NCBI GenBank assembly: GCA_018398585.1
Contig: JAGTTD010000008.1
Span: 3,546,501 to 3,610,500 of the forward strand
Source of the DNA: Simmondsia chinensis
Lineage: Eukaryota > Streptophyta > Magnoliopsida > Caryophyllales > Simmondsiaceae
DNA length: 64,000 bases
Direction of reading: 5' to 3'
Position numbers and translations under genes: made by a program. The notes under the pieces were generated by a model. That model saw nothing but the letters and a program-made list of their open reading frames with translations. It did no database searches and was not told where the DNA came from. Every line of letters starts with the position of its first letter. Within the stretch, counting starts at the first letter, position 1. Shown here piece by piece: positions 1-12,378 of this stretch.

Positions 1-1427
1 CGAACTATTAACTAAAATTAATTTGATACCTCATCCTCAAAAATATATCAATGACATCAGAAATAATTCAAACAGTTCAAATATAATTTAGTTTAGGTAT
101 TCTTAAATTTGATAATATAATTTTTAAGTGTTCTCAAACTTTTAAAAAAAATTTATAATAACTTGAACTTTAGTATTTTTTCATATATTATCTCTATAAC
201 TCCTTCAGAGTTTCATTAAATTAAACTAACTTGACACTTAAAAAATAATAAAAGTAAGGGTACACCTTCCAAATAATCTTACATACCAAAAATTATTTAA
301 AATAAACTAAACAATAAAAATATAATTTTATTTTTTGTATTTTAAAATTATTTATTGATAGATTTAGGGAGTTTTATATTTTTAAAATTTATTTTTTAAA
401 TATTTAAAATTATGTTAAATATAAATGATAGTTAAATTATACTTTGAGATATTTTCTTTTTATTTTACTTGCTAGATCAACATAATTTAACGAAATCCTA
501 TTGTTGTTATAGGAAAAAAAAAATACTTGAAAAAATGTTACAAAAGTTTATGATGGCTCAAAAATATTTTAAAATCTTAAAACACCTATAACATATACTA
601 CCAAACGTTAAGGTATTTGAACCAACTATTTTCTAATTTTTAATAGTTTTGGATATCTAATAAAATTTGAAGTTAGGGGGGTCAAGTTGATCTTCTTTAC
701 TAATTCCGATGGTATCCTTAATGTAATTTAGAAGTTAAGAAGGTTACATTAACTTTAACCAATAAATCGGGAGGCACGCTTGATAAAATTAGAAATTGAG
801 GGAGTCACTTTAATTTTGACCAATAGTTTTCTTTGATGAAATTAAAAGCTCGGTGGGTCACTTTAATTTTGACCAATAGTTTGAAGGTCTTCATGAATAT
901 TATCCTAAACAATATTTAATACATCTAATTTAAATACTTAATTTATGTATTTTAACAATGTAATATAAGCTAATAACTTCTTTAATATATATATATATAT
1001 ATATTTGTTACACAATTGGATACGCTTTTTCAACGAATCTGTTGTAAAGAGTCCTTGGAAGCGGAACCTCGTTCTCGACAAGATCAAAGCTACCATCCCT
1101 TGCTTTCGAAGTGTATCCACTATCACTCCGGTCAAGTGGCAAAGAAAATCTCGATCTCCGAAACCCTTTTCCTTCCCGTCTTCCTTCCTTCGTCGAGCCT
1201 TTCTTCTATGGCATGCTATAGAATGGGAGATTACCAGTCAGCCAGGACTTTATGGAGGACCATTTTACCAAGCAAGGCCTTTGCTGTAACTCGAGTTTTC
1301 TTACTTGATTGTAACCTGCTATTTTGTTCCTTCATTCTAGTTTTGAAGTCCTTTTTGACGCCGTTATACGATTCTTACTAATCCCATCTTAGGTGTCGCT
1401 GTACTTAACTAAACCTACTACCTTAAA
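1..1427. other. AT-rich intergenic DNA, no gene recognised
   Basis: Low-complexity AT-rich sequence with a short (AT)n run near 985-1003. A less AT-rich block at about 1005-1380 has overlapping open frames on the plus strand, but I recognise no protein family in it and there is no clear exon structure. It could be a decayed gene fragment. Confidence 0.5.
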
Positions 1428-1597
1428 TTTTTTTTTTTTTTTGGGGTAACAGGGGACTTGGTTCCCCTAGCCAACCTCGGCCCATGAGGAAGCTAACAAT
1501 CCCCATAAGCAGATAAGTCATGAGCATATTCTCAGCGAGAATCGAACTCTTAACCCCTGGACGATGACCGCATGGGTAGGAGATGCTACCAACATAC
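1428..1597 (-). mobile_element. tRNA-derived SINE, minus strand
   Basis: Read on the minus strand, the element has a polymerase III B-box-like motif (GTTAAGAGTTCGATTCTC) near its 5' side and ends in a run of about 15 A, seen as T at 1428-1442. That is the layout of a tRNA-derived plant SINE. The ends are approximate and I did not find a convincing target duplication. Confidence 0.6.
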
Positions 1598-2753
1598 TAA
1601 TAAAGACATGACTAGTTTTGTGATTTCTTCTCTGAATGGGGAAAAGAACAATTATTGACTTTCGATTTTGGTAAACTTCAACCTAAAAGCAAATCAAGCC
1701 CAAGTTCATGCTCAAAGCAAGCTGAACCGGAGCTCAAAGCTCTTCAACTCACTTTCAACCCGACTTTGAGTGTGATCGTAGTTCAACAAGTCCAGGCTCA
1801 AATCTATCAACTTGAGATTCGACTCATCTCATTTACAAACCTCGTAACATTTAGCGCATATATTAGGCCATGTACGTGTTTTAACACGCACAGCACCATG
1901 GAGTCAACAAAAAGAAAGCGTTAAGAACACCACAAAAACCGAACAATTTAGGAGGCTCTCTGAAGACGAATTCAGAGCTCGCGAACAGCTGTAGAAATTT
2001 AAGATTCACTAATAACTCGGACAAATCAAGAATAAAAAAGGAAACTGCCAAACAACCACCAAACTAAATAACAAATTAAGCATTTTGCTCTTTATTTTGA
2101 TCTGTTGCATGGATCTGGACCTCAATTATTCAAGAAAAAAAAAAAGAACTGACCCTTTGACAACAAAAAATCTTTAAATGTTGTTGCATTGTAATACTAT
2201 ATATTATATATTATTATGTCCCATTGCAAAATAATAGCATTTTTTAAAATTATATTAAAGTCCTATAGCCATCAAATTGACACAACATAAAATAAAAAGA
2301 CTAAATTAGTATAGTAAACGAAGTATAAGAACCTTTGGCGTAAATGACCCGAAAATAAGAACATTTGAAGAAAATAAAAAATTGAACATTTTTATCATAA
2401 AAAATGGCCAAATAAATGAATTGGGTTCATATTAAAAAAAAAAAAAAAGAGTAATTCAATCAAAATGACCAGAAAAAGAATGACAATTTAATTTAAAATA
2501 GAAAGAGGGATAATTTCTCCCAAAAATGAAAATTTGCACTAACAAACCATATTTTCTTTTACAATTACTTGCCAACATAGGTAACCCTAAATTCTATATT
2601 ATAAGCAAGAACCAAAAATGTAAATTGCATCTACATTTAAGTGATTTGAAAAAATAAAAAGAAAAAAGAAAATTAGGTTCAACAGTTGAAGGATTATTTT
2701 AAGTAGAAGCCCATTTGAATAATAAATGAAGAAAAAGAGGCAAAGAGTCTTAC
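1598..2753. other. AT-rich spacer and probable 3' UTR of the LRR gene
   Basis: No coding potential is visible apart from short chance ORFs. The part nearest 2753 should include the 3' untranslated region of the minus-strand LRR gene, but I could not place its polyadenylation site. Confidence 0.4.
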
Positions 2754-5700
2754 TTAAACTAGGAACTCAGCATCAGAGACTTCAAGAACTTTGTGGACTC
2801 CTATGGGGTTTACTCCTTGCCTGAATGAGTTTCCCTCAATATACCTGCACATTGATATCAGTTTATATTAAGTTTTCAATTTATAATACTTCGGAAAGTC
2901 ATTATTTATTGTTATTTACAAAAAGAAAAATCAACTTTAAAAGTAAACGTTTTCAACTTAATCGGTATATCTTTTTAGGATGGCACCCTGAAAGGATAAG
3001 GCTACATACATCTCACCCTCGCTAGACCCTGCTCTGACGGGAGCCCTTGTAGCACTAGGTTTTTTGTTGTTGCTGTTAATCACCATAACTTTTAACATTT
3101 TTCATAAAACGACCTGTTGTTTTGTCATTTATATTTTTTTCAATCAACCATCTTCAGCTTCAGATAAGAAAAAGAACATCTTTGGTTCGCGTAGTTAGCA
3201 ATTTGTTCAAAAGTATCGCATATTGTGTACTTAAGTTTTTAAACAATGAAAATTTGTAATATTAGGGCAAAGGATGGCTTCTAGTATAGTTGACAAAGTA
3301 ATTTAAGCAAAGATTATTTGTATTCATGGCTAGAGGTCAAATCTGCATATCCCATTTCTCATTATTTACATCCAACTCAACTTTTGGCTTTTGCTTAGAG
3401 CTCCACCTATAAAACTCATGTGAGCAACATGTGATTTAACAAAATGCTAAGCACTGACAAAGGGTAGTCAATTAAAAAAATTAGATTGTGACAAGTGGTA
3501 AACTGAAAAATGTAGAAGTTGAGGTGATTAGGTGAAAAATCAATCATTTTCGGACGTGGGTTCGTGGGTTGGAGAACTCACATTTCTTTCAGCAATGGGT
3601 GTTTGTAGAATGCATCTGGAATTCTCCCTGTGAATTGATTGTGATCCAGGTACCTGAAATGACAAACACATCCATAATTTAAGAATATCCAGCATGGAAT
3701 CAATCATAGTTCGGTATCGTGTAGCAGTCATGGAAGCGGGTGATTCCGGTAATTGCATTGAGTTTTAAGGAAACTTATCTTTTAAGCCTTTTGTCAGCAC
3801 AACTTTCAGTATATACAATGACTGACCTCTATATCCCATTGATAGTTCTTAACATGTAAACACATTTATGAGAGTGTTTTTCAGCCTGAAGGGGTAACAC
3901 TCTAAAGGGGTAAGGTTGCGTTCATCCCTCCCCTCCCAGACCCTGCTTATGCGGGAGCCCTTGAGGCACTGGGTCTATTATTGTTGTTGTTTTTCAGTAA
4001 ATAAAATACTATGTACGTGCCTTATGAAGACCATTAAAAAATTAAAGAACAGGTCAATGAATGAGATTTCCCGCTTCAGAGAGGAACCATAGCAGATAGG
4101 GAGCTACACTTGGCCATGGCCACATGGACATGGAGATAGCAAAGATATAAAAATTTGGGCATATTTTATCTTTTAAATCTTTCAGAAACTGGTTCCTCGC
4201 CCCACCCTCCTTATTTTTAGATCTCTGATTGTCGTGTGCCAAGGGTTATGCAAACATTTTCTGTCTCTTTGACCTACTTTGTATGGATATTGAACATCAA
4301 CGGGTAATTATCGGGGAAAAATGTGAAATATATGTCAAATTGCAAGGGCAAAGCAGCATATCAATTTATAGGCCTCAATCAAAAGCAGGGTGACCCACAT
4401 CAAGCATTCTAAATCCAACCTTCAGGAGAATTTCATAGACTCTTTTTTGGAAGGTAAGCGGAGATACAGAAGAAACGATCAGAACTTCTCATCCTATGGC
4501 CTCAATGCTAGTAGCGTTTCATTCAGGGCCTCATTGGACAAATTCAATATACCAGTGAACAAAGATCCAGAGGGAATAACTTGTTTCCGTGTCATGTATT
4601 TTTAGAAATTCTAGAAAGCTCATGAAGGCATATAGAGCTGTATTCTCGCGGTCCCTTGCTGCTATAGGATGGACATGCCAAAACACAAAACTACACCATG
4701 TATTCCATTACACAAGCGTTGCATTTTCTCCCAAAAATCTCCGGTGCAATGGGATTTTTGACTTACAGTTGCTCCAAGATACTTAAAACAATGGCAAAAG
4801 AACCTCCCAAAATATAGAACATTTTTACTAAATGTACATGTCTTTAGGGCTCTAAATGAGCCAAGGCGACTCGTGAGCCGGTTAGACTTGGCTCGTTAAG
4901 GGCTCAGCTCGGGTTCGTCTAAGTTGACTCGAGAGCCAGCTCGGCTCATTTAAGTATATGAGCCAAATCAAATGGAGACCGACTTGCCTTGACAGGCTCA
5001 CAAGCTGGCTCGTTTATCGGCTCGCACGTCTAGATTGCGCCATATGGCGTTTCCTCCACCATTCATTATGTGTTTTTGTTTGGGCATTTAAGTGTCTTTT
5101 AGGGTTTGGCTTTTTAAACTTTGCTCCCACTGAAGGAGAGAGAGAAAGAGAGAGGAGAAAGAATAAAGAAAAGAAAGAATAAGGAGCCCGGTGAGTTGGT
5201 TCGAAGGAGGAGCATAGTTCGAGGAGTTCTTTTCTAATACAGCTCGGCTTTTGGTATTCTTCTCAGTCCTAAAAATAATCATAAATGAGTCTAACAAGCC
5301 TAATAAATGAGTCTAATGAGCCTAGTAAATAAGTCCAATGAGCTTATGTGTAATGAGCCTATAAAGCTCAACGAGCCAGTTTGCTAAATAATCAAGCCTA
5401 AATTATTCCAATACCTATCCAATCTCATTTAGTTAACGAGCCAAGTTAAGCACATATACGCGGCTCGATTAGATAAATGATACCGAGCCGAGTCGGTCTC
5501 AATTAGTGAACGAACCGAGCTGAGGCTAAGCATGATTCAACTCGACTCATTTGCAGCCCTACATGTCTTATTGTAGCCATCAAACAGGATATTCCAACTA
5601 ACGAGTGACAGCTTCATATATTGTTATCAATAAAGTTACTAAGATCAAAAGAACATATATTCCTAGAGAAGGAAGAATGCACTAATTGTGCTAGAGAACA

Positions 5701-7901
5701 AAACCATTCGCAAAATGTTATGTACTTTTTATTCCTTTCTTTAGGCATAAAATGCCTCTAAATTTTCTTTTTTTGGTTGTAATCACGCATAGGGGCATCA
5801 GTTAGCCTACTCTTCATCAACTTGAAAGCTCAGGTCGCTAACATTTTGCACGACAATTCTTCTTGACCTTATAAAAGTAGGCCCAATAAGGACCAATCCA
5901 ATTCATGAGCATTCACCTAATAGCTTAAGCTTTCGAAACAGTTAATCTTTAGATCAACCTCTTTCACTAAGAAGGCTAGAGTTCAAATCCATAATTTAAG
6001 TACAATGGATATTCACATGACAGGATACATCAGAATAAAAATCATTCTTAGACCTCCATCAAATATCTTAAGCTTTTAAGATAGTTGGGGCTTTGAAAAA
6101 AAGAGTAAAAGGAAAATTGTTTGCATGTTCTAAAACAAGTACAAGAGTAGAAAGAAGACTTACAAGTAAGTCAATCTTGGAAGATGACCAAGTGCAGATG
6201 GTATAATACCAGTCATCTTATTATAGGATAGGTGCCTGGAACAGACACAGCAGGAATTAGTAACCATTAAGATGGCAACAGCAATGAAAATTCTATCAAA
6301 AACGCAAAATCAGTGCACCATAGAGTGCATAATTGACATGAAGAGACAATACTTACAATATCTCCAAGTTTGTTAAATTTGCCAACTGAGCAGGAATTCC
6401 TCCAGTCAAATAGTTATTATTGATATAACTGCAAATAGGAATGGGAAAGGAGATTGCAGAATTAGATGCTCCCATTAGGGGAAAAAAAAAGGAAAAAAGT
6501 TAATGATAACGAAGCAATACAGAATAGAGGTTAATATCCCTACAGGTTACGAAGAGCCGGAAAGCATCCTTCAATACGAATGAGCTCCCTTATCGTACCC
6601 ACCAGATGGTTGTTACCAACATCCCTATAAAACGCACATGCCAACAGCCAAGGTTAATTTATGATGCAAATAATGACTTGAACAAGATCTGACAAAACTA
6701 AGACAAAACATTACAAATGCCGAAGGTTTCGTAGGGTTCCCAGTTCTGCAGGGATCCGTCCACCGAACCGGTTTTCATGCAAATACAGATAGCGAAGCTC
6801 AGGTAGATTTGCCAGCTCCCTTGGAATTTCCCCCTTAAAATTATTGAAGCTCAGGTATCTGCAGCATTAACGGCCTTAAGTTATATATAAGATAGCCAAC
6901 GCCACAAAAATCCTCAAACATTAGAGGTTAAAATCACTTACAGGTGTGTCAGACTTTTGAGTTCGCCAATCTCAGGGGGGAGTACATCTTGTAGCTTGTT
7001 CCATCTCAAATTCCTGCAGTCAGAATATGTAGTAAGATGCAATTGGTAACATCTGGCACTGTGCATGCAAAGCCACCACACTTATTAGACCTCCTTTAGT
7101 TTGTCTCTCCAAAGAATAATACATGATGAGGATACAATACAACAGAAGAACAATGTTTCTCCAAAGATATAAAAAAATTAATGAAATGTACATAACAAAG
7201 ACAAGTGCATAAGTTGTTGAGGGGAAAAATAAATCTCAACAAACTGTTGCAAAGAGGCCACGCCCAGATGGCCCAAATAAGCATTGAAACCTAGCCTACT
7301 AATTTGTTGTAAAACTACATATAGCTGGAATTCCATGGTGTGACCACACAATAATAAGATGTACAAACTTTCCTATCTCCTGTGACATTCAACAGTTCTT
7401 CACCAATTTGTAAAAATGTATACAGTGAAGATGAGTAAGGAGTACTGCAAAGATCGTGAGATAGAAAAATGTTCAAAGATCACCAACAAGATTGCAAGCT
7501 AATAACACTTACAATCTTTTCATGACATAAAAGCAACTGCGGTCACTAATATTATGTTGAAGTCAAGAGAAGGAAAAACCAACAATGACCGAGTAAAGCA
7601 TAAAGGCCTTACAATATTTTTAGACGCCTCAACCGCCCAATTTGAGGTGGAATTGGTCCCGTCAATTTATTGTTATGAAGATCCCTGTTGCACTAATATG
7701 GTTGTGTTAGCCAAAGAAGTCAATATTTTAAAATGCCAGCATTAACTAGAAAGGTAGTGAAGAATCGTACAGCCTTTGAAGGTCCAATAGATTGGTTACA
7801 GCAATGGGAAAAGGCCCCACAATTGATACTGCATACACTTCCCTGGAAGTTCAATGAGCAATCCAAATGTATCAGCAATAGCATATACTCTTCCCCGCCG
7901 C

Positions 7902-7934
<33 letters not shown>

Positions 7935-8419
7935 CTCCCTCCCTCCCTCCCTCCCTCTTCTTGATAGAAAAAAAGATAATATTAAGAAAGAAAGATGTAC
8001 AAAGGATTAAGGACAAGATGTCCTCAAAATTAAGAAAGATGTACAAAGGATTAAGGACAAGATGTCCTCAAAATTATAAAACGCCAACAATAAAACCACT
8101 AAACTAATAATATAAAGCCTTCCAATCCCTTTGCAAATCAACTAAGGCTATGTCAGCAAAGCCACCAAAGCCCTTTATCCGGATAGATGCTGAAAAAACA
8201 ATATCAACTAAGGCTATGTCAGCAAAGCCACCAAAGCCCTTTATCCGGATAGATGCTGAAAAAACAATCTTTTCCCATAAGAAGTTTACTAATGTATGCC
8301 GATCTTTAAAAATCCCAGCATCCCTTTCAAGCCAAATACACCAAAGAGTCACAATCTTGGCTGTGAAGAATAATGTTATACTCTTTTTTTTCCTTATCTT
8401 GCGCGGAAAATCCAATCCA

Positions 8420-8466
<47 letters not shown>

Positions 8467-11400
8467 CCAAAGCAATACAATAAAACTACATTTGCAATGG
8501 TACACGTTAAAGCTTTTATCTTTTGTCAAAATTTACCCAAAAAAAATTTATCTTTTGTCAAAGCTTAAAAAACTTAACAAAAATCAATTCTCCTTTGCAG
8601 AAAATTTGGGATAATAACGAACCTACAACATAGTTATCATCGGTATATGAAGAGAAAAATGTTAACTTACAGTTCTGTGACAACCCTATAATCACCCTGA
8701 ACAGAGCATGTGACCCCAGACCAGGGAGGCAAATCACCATCTCCACAGGGATCATCTCCAACCCAGGAATAGACCACCCTCCATCCAAGTGATGACTTTA
8801 TCTCATTCAACGCTTTGACTACAAAACACAAATTGCAACATCATTCAATTATCTATAAGAAAATCCTTTAAGATCATTGACAGATACTAAACATACTAGC
8901 CAAAGCACGTCTGAACCAACACAAATTCAGGATAAAAATTTGGGAATCCTATTGAACAACTTTAAATGGGGCTCTCAAGACAACCAACAAAATTGAAAGG
9001 AAAAAGATGTTTATCAAGTATATAGACTAATTCTTGAAAAAAAAGAAAGAGTTTCAAAAGATATAAATATCAAATTTTCGGTTCATAAAATTGAAAGGAA
9101 ACCCCTTGCAGCACTAGGAAGGTGGTTGACGTTTTTGTTAAATTTGAAATTTACTTTGTAAAATTCAAATCGATACAACAATTACCTAGATATAATTTAC
9201 CCAACATCTTTTGTTGCAGAACTACTTATTTCTCTAGCATCTTCTATTTCAATAGATAGTATAGCTAATTCTTTCAATCGCTTTTTCAGTATTATTGATC
9301 GGATATAAGCTTTAATGCATCTTCAATTTCAAAGAACTTTGTTTTGGAGGCAAGCATAGTTAGAACAGTTTTCGATACATGAATTTGGAAAACAATCACG
9401 CATAATTTCCAATTAATTCAATTATCCAAATGGTCTTTTATGGTCCCTTGCCAAAATTTCATTCGACAGTTCCAACTCTATAAAATAATTATCTCCTATT
9501 AATATCATAAATTCATCATGTCTTACAAATTGTCATGGCTAATACAAAAATCCTCAAATTGTCATAATTTGTAACATTCATCTTCTTCAAGTCATACAAA
9601 AACCCAAATTTTTTTGAGACACTAGAACTCATTGAAATCCACATTTAACAAAACAAATAGCCTAAAACACCACATACTTAGCTCATATCTTCTCTAGCTC
9701 ATAGAATTTTTTGTGGCATCATTAGGCATTGAACATAGTTTTTCCTTTTCTAGCCACCTAAGAGTAAAAATGGGTCTTTTAATCCCACATAATGAACCAA
9801 ATTTTGGAGGCTCCTCACTATGGGAAACATTCAAGCGCCAAACGCCAACGGGATGGCAATGGGGCGAGGCCGGTACAGGGGGCGCCTCCTCCATACCCGT
9901 ACCCGCCATCCAAATCCTATACCCGTACCCGCCCCATTACCCGCCGGGGGTATGAATTGGGTACCCGTACCCGCCCTGGCGGGTACAAACTCATACCCGT
10001 ACCCACCCCATTACCCACTGGTATCCATTACCCGCCCCTACCCGTTTCGTACTTGCCTTGTTACCTATCCATGTCCAACTTATTACCCATAAATTCTTTT
10101 CTTTTTTCCTTCAATAATAAACATGAATTCATACTTATAAATTGCATAAGAAATATTTTATATAAAATAACACAACGGGTACCTCCAATATGTGATTACG
10201 AGGCGGGTATATGCAGGTACGGGACGGGGCGGGGCGGTGTGGGTACATGCGGGTATGGGGCGGGGGTACATGCGGGTATGGGGCGGGGCGGAGCGGGTAC
10301 AAGCCTATACCCGTACCCGCCCCATACCCGTGACAGGTATTGACATGTGTACCCTACCTATACCCGTTACCCGTCTAATCTATACCCGTACCCGCCCCAA
10401 ACGGGGCTGATACCCGCGGATAACGGGTTTTACCCGCCCCATTGCCATGCTGGTCCTGAAGCATATCATACAAAATGCTTTGATTCTCCCATCTCAAATA
10501 GATAATCGTGTCATATGAGGGAATATGGGAAAATGCATCATAGTTAGCATCCATAAGGAATCCTAAATCTATTGAGGCAGAATCGATACATTGACCATAT
10601 GTCGCATGTTTATAAATCAGGCATCCTTTTTGAGCTTGCGTAAACACAAGATCTTCACCACTTGAAAATTGCATCTAAAATAATAGCACGATTTCTGTAT
10701 ATGAATGCCAGCATATTTGTTAGAATGCAACAATCCTATTAATTGAAAAGGGACAGACATAAATTCACAAAAGAAGCTGTTAACACCAACATTAATAGAG
10801 GAAGCAACTCATTATTAACGTTAATCACAAAATTATCCACAAAAAATGACAAAAATGGTTAATTAACACCATTTTAACACATCTAAACCCTAAACCAAAT
10901 ATAAATCTCCGAAAGATTCACAATAGATCTACAAACAATCCCTTGCATTTCTTGACTCAATACTATCGTGTTGTGTCTCAAATTTTTTTTTAGTTTGGAT
11001 CCCAAAGCTTATTTTTTGAGTCGGGTCATTATACCCGTGTCTTCTAGGGTTTCCTACTTTTATATATATTCGTATAGGGCTTCTTCGCCCAGCAAGAGAG
11101 AAACACAGTGAAGAGAGGAGAGGGAGTGAGCAAGAGAACTTGTAATACTCTATTTTCAGATCTAGTGAGGTTCTCTACCTCCACCCGTGGTTTTCCCTTC
11201 CGGTTGAGGGTTTTCCAAATAAAATCTTGGTGTCTTTATTTCTTTTTCTCCATTATCTTCTTATCTGAAGTTCATATTTGATTTGATACCTAAATCGAAC
11301 CCAATTCTTGGGATTTTTCCTCTCTAACAAATACAATCCATATGCATATAACCGTTTACAAAAGCGATTCAATAAAGCAAATGAACAATCAATCAAAACT

Positions 11401-11747
11401 GGATATACACATCTATTAAGAACTATACACGTGAATTTAGTAGAACCCCACGTCAGAGTTGTGAGTAAAGAGATCAATATATAAGCCTAGTTGGCTACTC
11501 CCCCTGCCAATTGGTTTTAGATTAAACCTCACTCGGGCTTACATATAGACATCATATATGCCAATTACGTGAATCAGGGCTTGAGGCACAGTGAAATTTA
11601 ACAAAATCATAGATCGAAACTCAATTCAGGAATCAAAAGAGAGAGAGAAAGAGAGATACCGTCGCGTTTTAGGGTTTTGCAGAAAGCGGGACTGAAGAGA
11701 ATCAGAACCAATAGTACAGATAAAATTGAACAAAAAGGGTTATACAT
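2754..11747 (-). CDS. Secreted leucine-rich-repeat protein (327 aa, 11 exons)
   Basis: Rebuilt from minus-strand exons 11747-11660, 8818-8671, 7842-7771, 7684-7613, 7013-6942, 6858-6715, 6624-6544, 6428-6357, 6235-6164, 3653-3582 and 2844-2754. All have GT-AG borders and the frame stays open for 984 bp to a TAA. The product starts with a hydrophobic signal peptide (about residues 1-24). An LRRNT-like cap follows, with DDPCGDGDLPPWSGVTC, and then about nine LRRs of the plant-specific type (for example HNNKLTGPIPPQIG). It ends in VLEVSDAEFLV. There is no transmembrane segment and no kinase domain, so a secreted or apoplastic LRR protein is inferred. Similar plant proteins are often misannotated as receptor kinases. 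Most LRR exons are exactly 72 bp (144 for a double repeat, 81 for one with a small insert) and all are in the same phase. Introns 1 (2.8 kb) and 9 (2.5 kb) are swollen by mobile elements. The ligand or partner is unknown. Confidence 0.9.
2976..3078 (+). mobile_element. Au-like SINE tail fragment
   Basis: This lies in LRR intron 10. It matches the tail of the other SINE copies here: a CACCCTGAAAGGATAAGGC segment, then AGACCCTGCTCTGACGGGAG, then a TTG-rich end. The 5' head is missing, so it is a truncated copy. Confidence 0.6.
3881..3992 (+). mobile_element. Au-like SINE tail fragment
   Basis: This lies in LRR intron 9. It carries AAAGGGGTAAGGTTGCG, AGACCCTGCTTATGCGGGAG, CCCTTGAGGCACTGGG and a TTGTTGTTG end, matching the tail shared by all the 5S/Au SINE copies in this window. 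The 5S head is absent. Confidence 0.65.
4845..5561. mobile_element. Non-autonomous hAT-type element with GAGCC-rich subterminal repeats
   Basis: The 717-bp element is flanked by a perfect 8-bp target duplication, CATGTCTT (4837-4844 and 5562-5569). Its ends are inverted: TAGGGCTCTAAATGAGCC on the left, and TAGGGCTGCAAATGAGTCG when the right end is reverse-complemented. The interior is crowded with GAGCCGAGCTCG-like words, which could be subterminal transposase sites. It has no ORF of its own and lies inside LRR intron 9. Confidence 0.75.
7903..7957 (+). repeat. Poly-C run followed by (TCCC)n
   Basis: A run of 29 C (7903-7931) continues into a CTCC repeat to about 7957. It lies in LRR intron 2, next to a LINE fragment. 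The long proline and glycine ORFs across it are artefacts of the repeat. Confidence 0.9.
7960..8421 (-). mobile_element. LINE 3' end (ORF2 C-terminus remnant) with two internal tandem duplications
   Basis: The minus-strand translation contains LWCIWLERDAGIFKDR and LWEKIVFSASIRIKGFGG. These resemble the C-terminal region after the reverse transcriptase of plant LINEs. A related copy is at 46855-47083. Two perfect or near-perfect tandem duplications lie inside: a 44-bp unit at about 7987-8074 and a 66-bp unit at 8137-8268. It is a dead 5'-truncated copy within LRR intron 2. Confidence 0.6.
8422..8464 (+). repeat. Poly-C run of 43
   Basis: An uninterrupted 43-base C homopolymer at the edge of the LINE fragment in LRR intron 2. 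Runs this long are unstable and hard to sequence, so the exact length is uncertain. Confidence 0.9.
9850..10449. mobile_element. Non-autonomous hAT-like element with ACCCGTACCCGCC subterminal arrays
   Basis: The ends are inverted: GGGATGGCAATGGGGCG on the left, and CATGGCAATGGGGCGGG from the right end. Both subterminal regions are arrays of ACCCGTACCCGCCCC, in direct orientation on the left and in both orientations on the right. The body is AT-rich. It matches the ends of the element at 12379-12872, which has a target duplication. No duplication is visible here, so the copy is decayed or trimmed. It lies in LRR intron 1, and the ORFs across it are repeat artefacts. Confidence 0.65.
10969..11329 (+). 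mobile_element. Solo LTR (copia-like)
   Basis: It begins TGTTGTGTCTCAAATTTT and ends CTCTCTAACA, giving TG...CA ends. Inside are a TATATATATTCG promoter-like segment, GAGAGA-rich leader sequence and CCACCCGTGGTTTTCCC. A second copy in inverse orientation lies at 35740-36086. There is no internal retrotransposon sequence, so a solo LTR is inferred. It sits in LRR intron 1. Confidence 0.6.
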
Positions 11748-11752
11748 TTGAC

Positions 11753-11755
<3 letters not shown>

Positions 11756-11785
<30 letters not shown>
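11756..11785 (-). repeat. (CT)n microsatellite in the LRR gene leader
   Basis: A CT repeat just upstream of the LRR gene start codon, reading GA on the coding strand and probably within its 5' UTR. Two other genes in the window (CLE and SNAP33) also have GA/CT repeats in their leaders. Confidence 0.7.
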
Positions 11786-11788
<3 letters not shown>

Positions 11789-12171
11789 CTGTGGAATGAA
11801 ATTGAGATCGGGGCAGAGATCAGAGGGAAGATTTGAAGAATTTACAGAGATTAAACTGCTGCTGCTTCTTCTTCTTCAGTGTACAACACGGAAAGATGAG
11901 TGTCGGTGACTTCAGACACACTAGTGTAAACTAGTCCAGCACCCCTGTTTTAACTCGAGCTGAAAAAGGTTTATCGAACTCGAGCTGAAAAAGGTTTACC
12001 GAGCTGCTACTTGCCTCCTTACTTTTATCTCTATCTTTATCCTTATCTTTATTTTATCTTTTGATTTCGGCCTGATGTGGCTTGGTTTGAGTTTGATGTT
12101 TTGCTCTCCGTGTGTTTTGCCTACTCATGCTTTGATGCTCTCCTGCTGCTAGGCCTCATGCTCAATGCTGC

Positions 12172-12322
12172 GGACCAACTTATCAGGTTGGGGGTCCTCG
12201 GAAACAGCCTCTCTTCAAGGTAGCCCCCTGAAGGGGGAAGGCTGCGTACATCTACCCCCCCAGACCCTGCTTATACGGGAGCCCTTGGAGGCACTGGGTT
12301 TGTTCTTGTTGTTGTTGTTTTA
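12172..12322 (+). mobile_element. Au-like SINE, head-less copy
   Basis: It starts at ATCAGGTTGGGGGTCCTCGG and runs through GAAACAGCCTCTCTTC, GGGGGAAGGCTGCGTACATC, a C7 run and AGACCCTGCTTATACGGGAG to a TTGTTGTTG tail. This is the clearest tail sequence in the window. The 5S head found at 28839, 16028 and 47096 is missing. A weak TTATCA match may be the remains of a target duplication. Confidence 0.75.
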
Positions 12323-12378
12323 TCAAATTTTTAAATCTTAAAATAAAGTTTTTTTAGATTTTTAGTGTGGAGCCTAGT

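Noticed and set aside
1005..1381. Overlapping plus-strand ORFs of 94 and 121 aa
   Set aside because: No recognised domain, no splice structure and two frames equally open. At most an unidentified gene fragment.
7720..8614. ORFs with long Pro or Gly runs on both strands
   Set aside because: They arise from the poly-C tracts and from the LINE remnant. The true coding signal here is LRR exon 3 (7771-7842) on the minus strand.
9713..10410. Plus-strand ORFs up to 183 aa with TRTRP/PYPP repeats
   Set aside because: Translation of the ACCCGTACCCGCC subterminal array of a hAT-type element, open in several frames.
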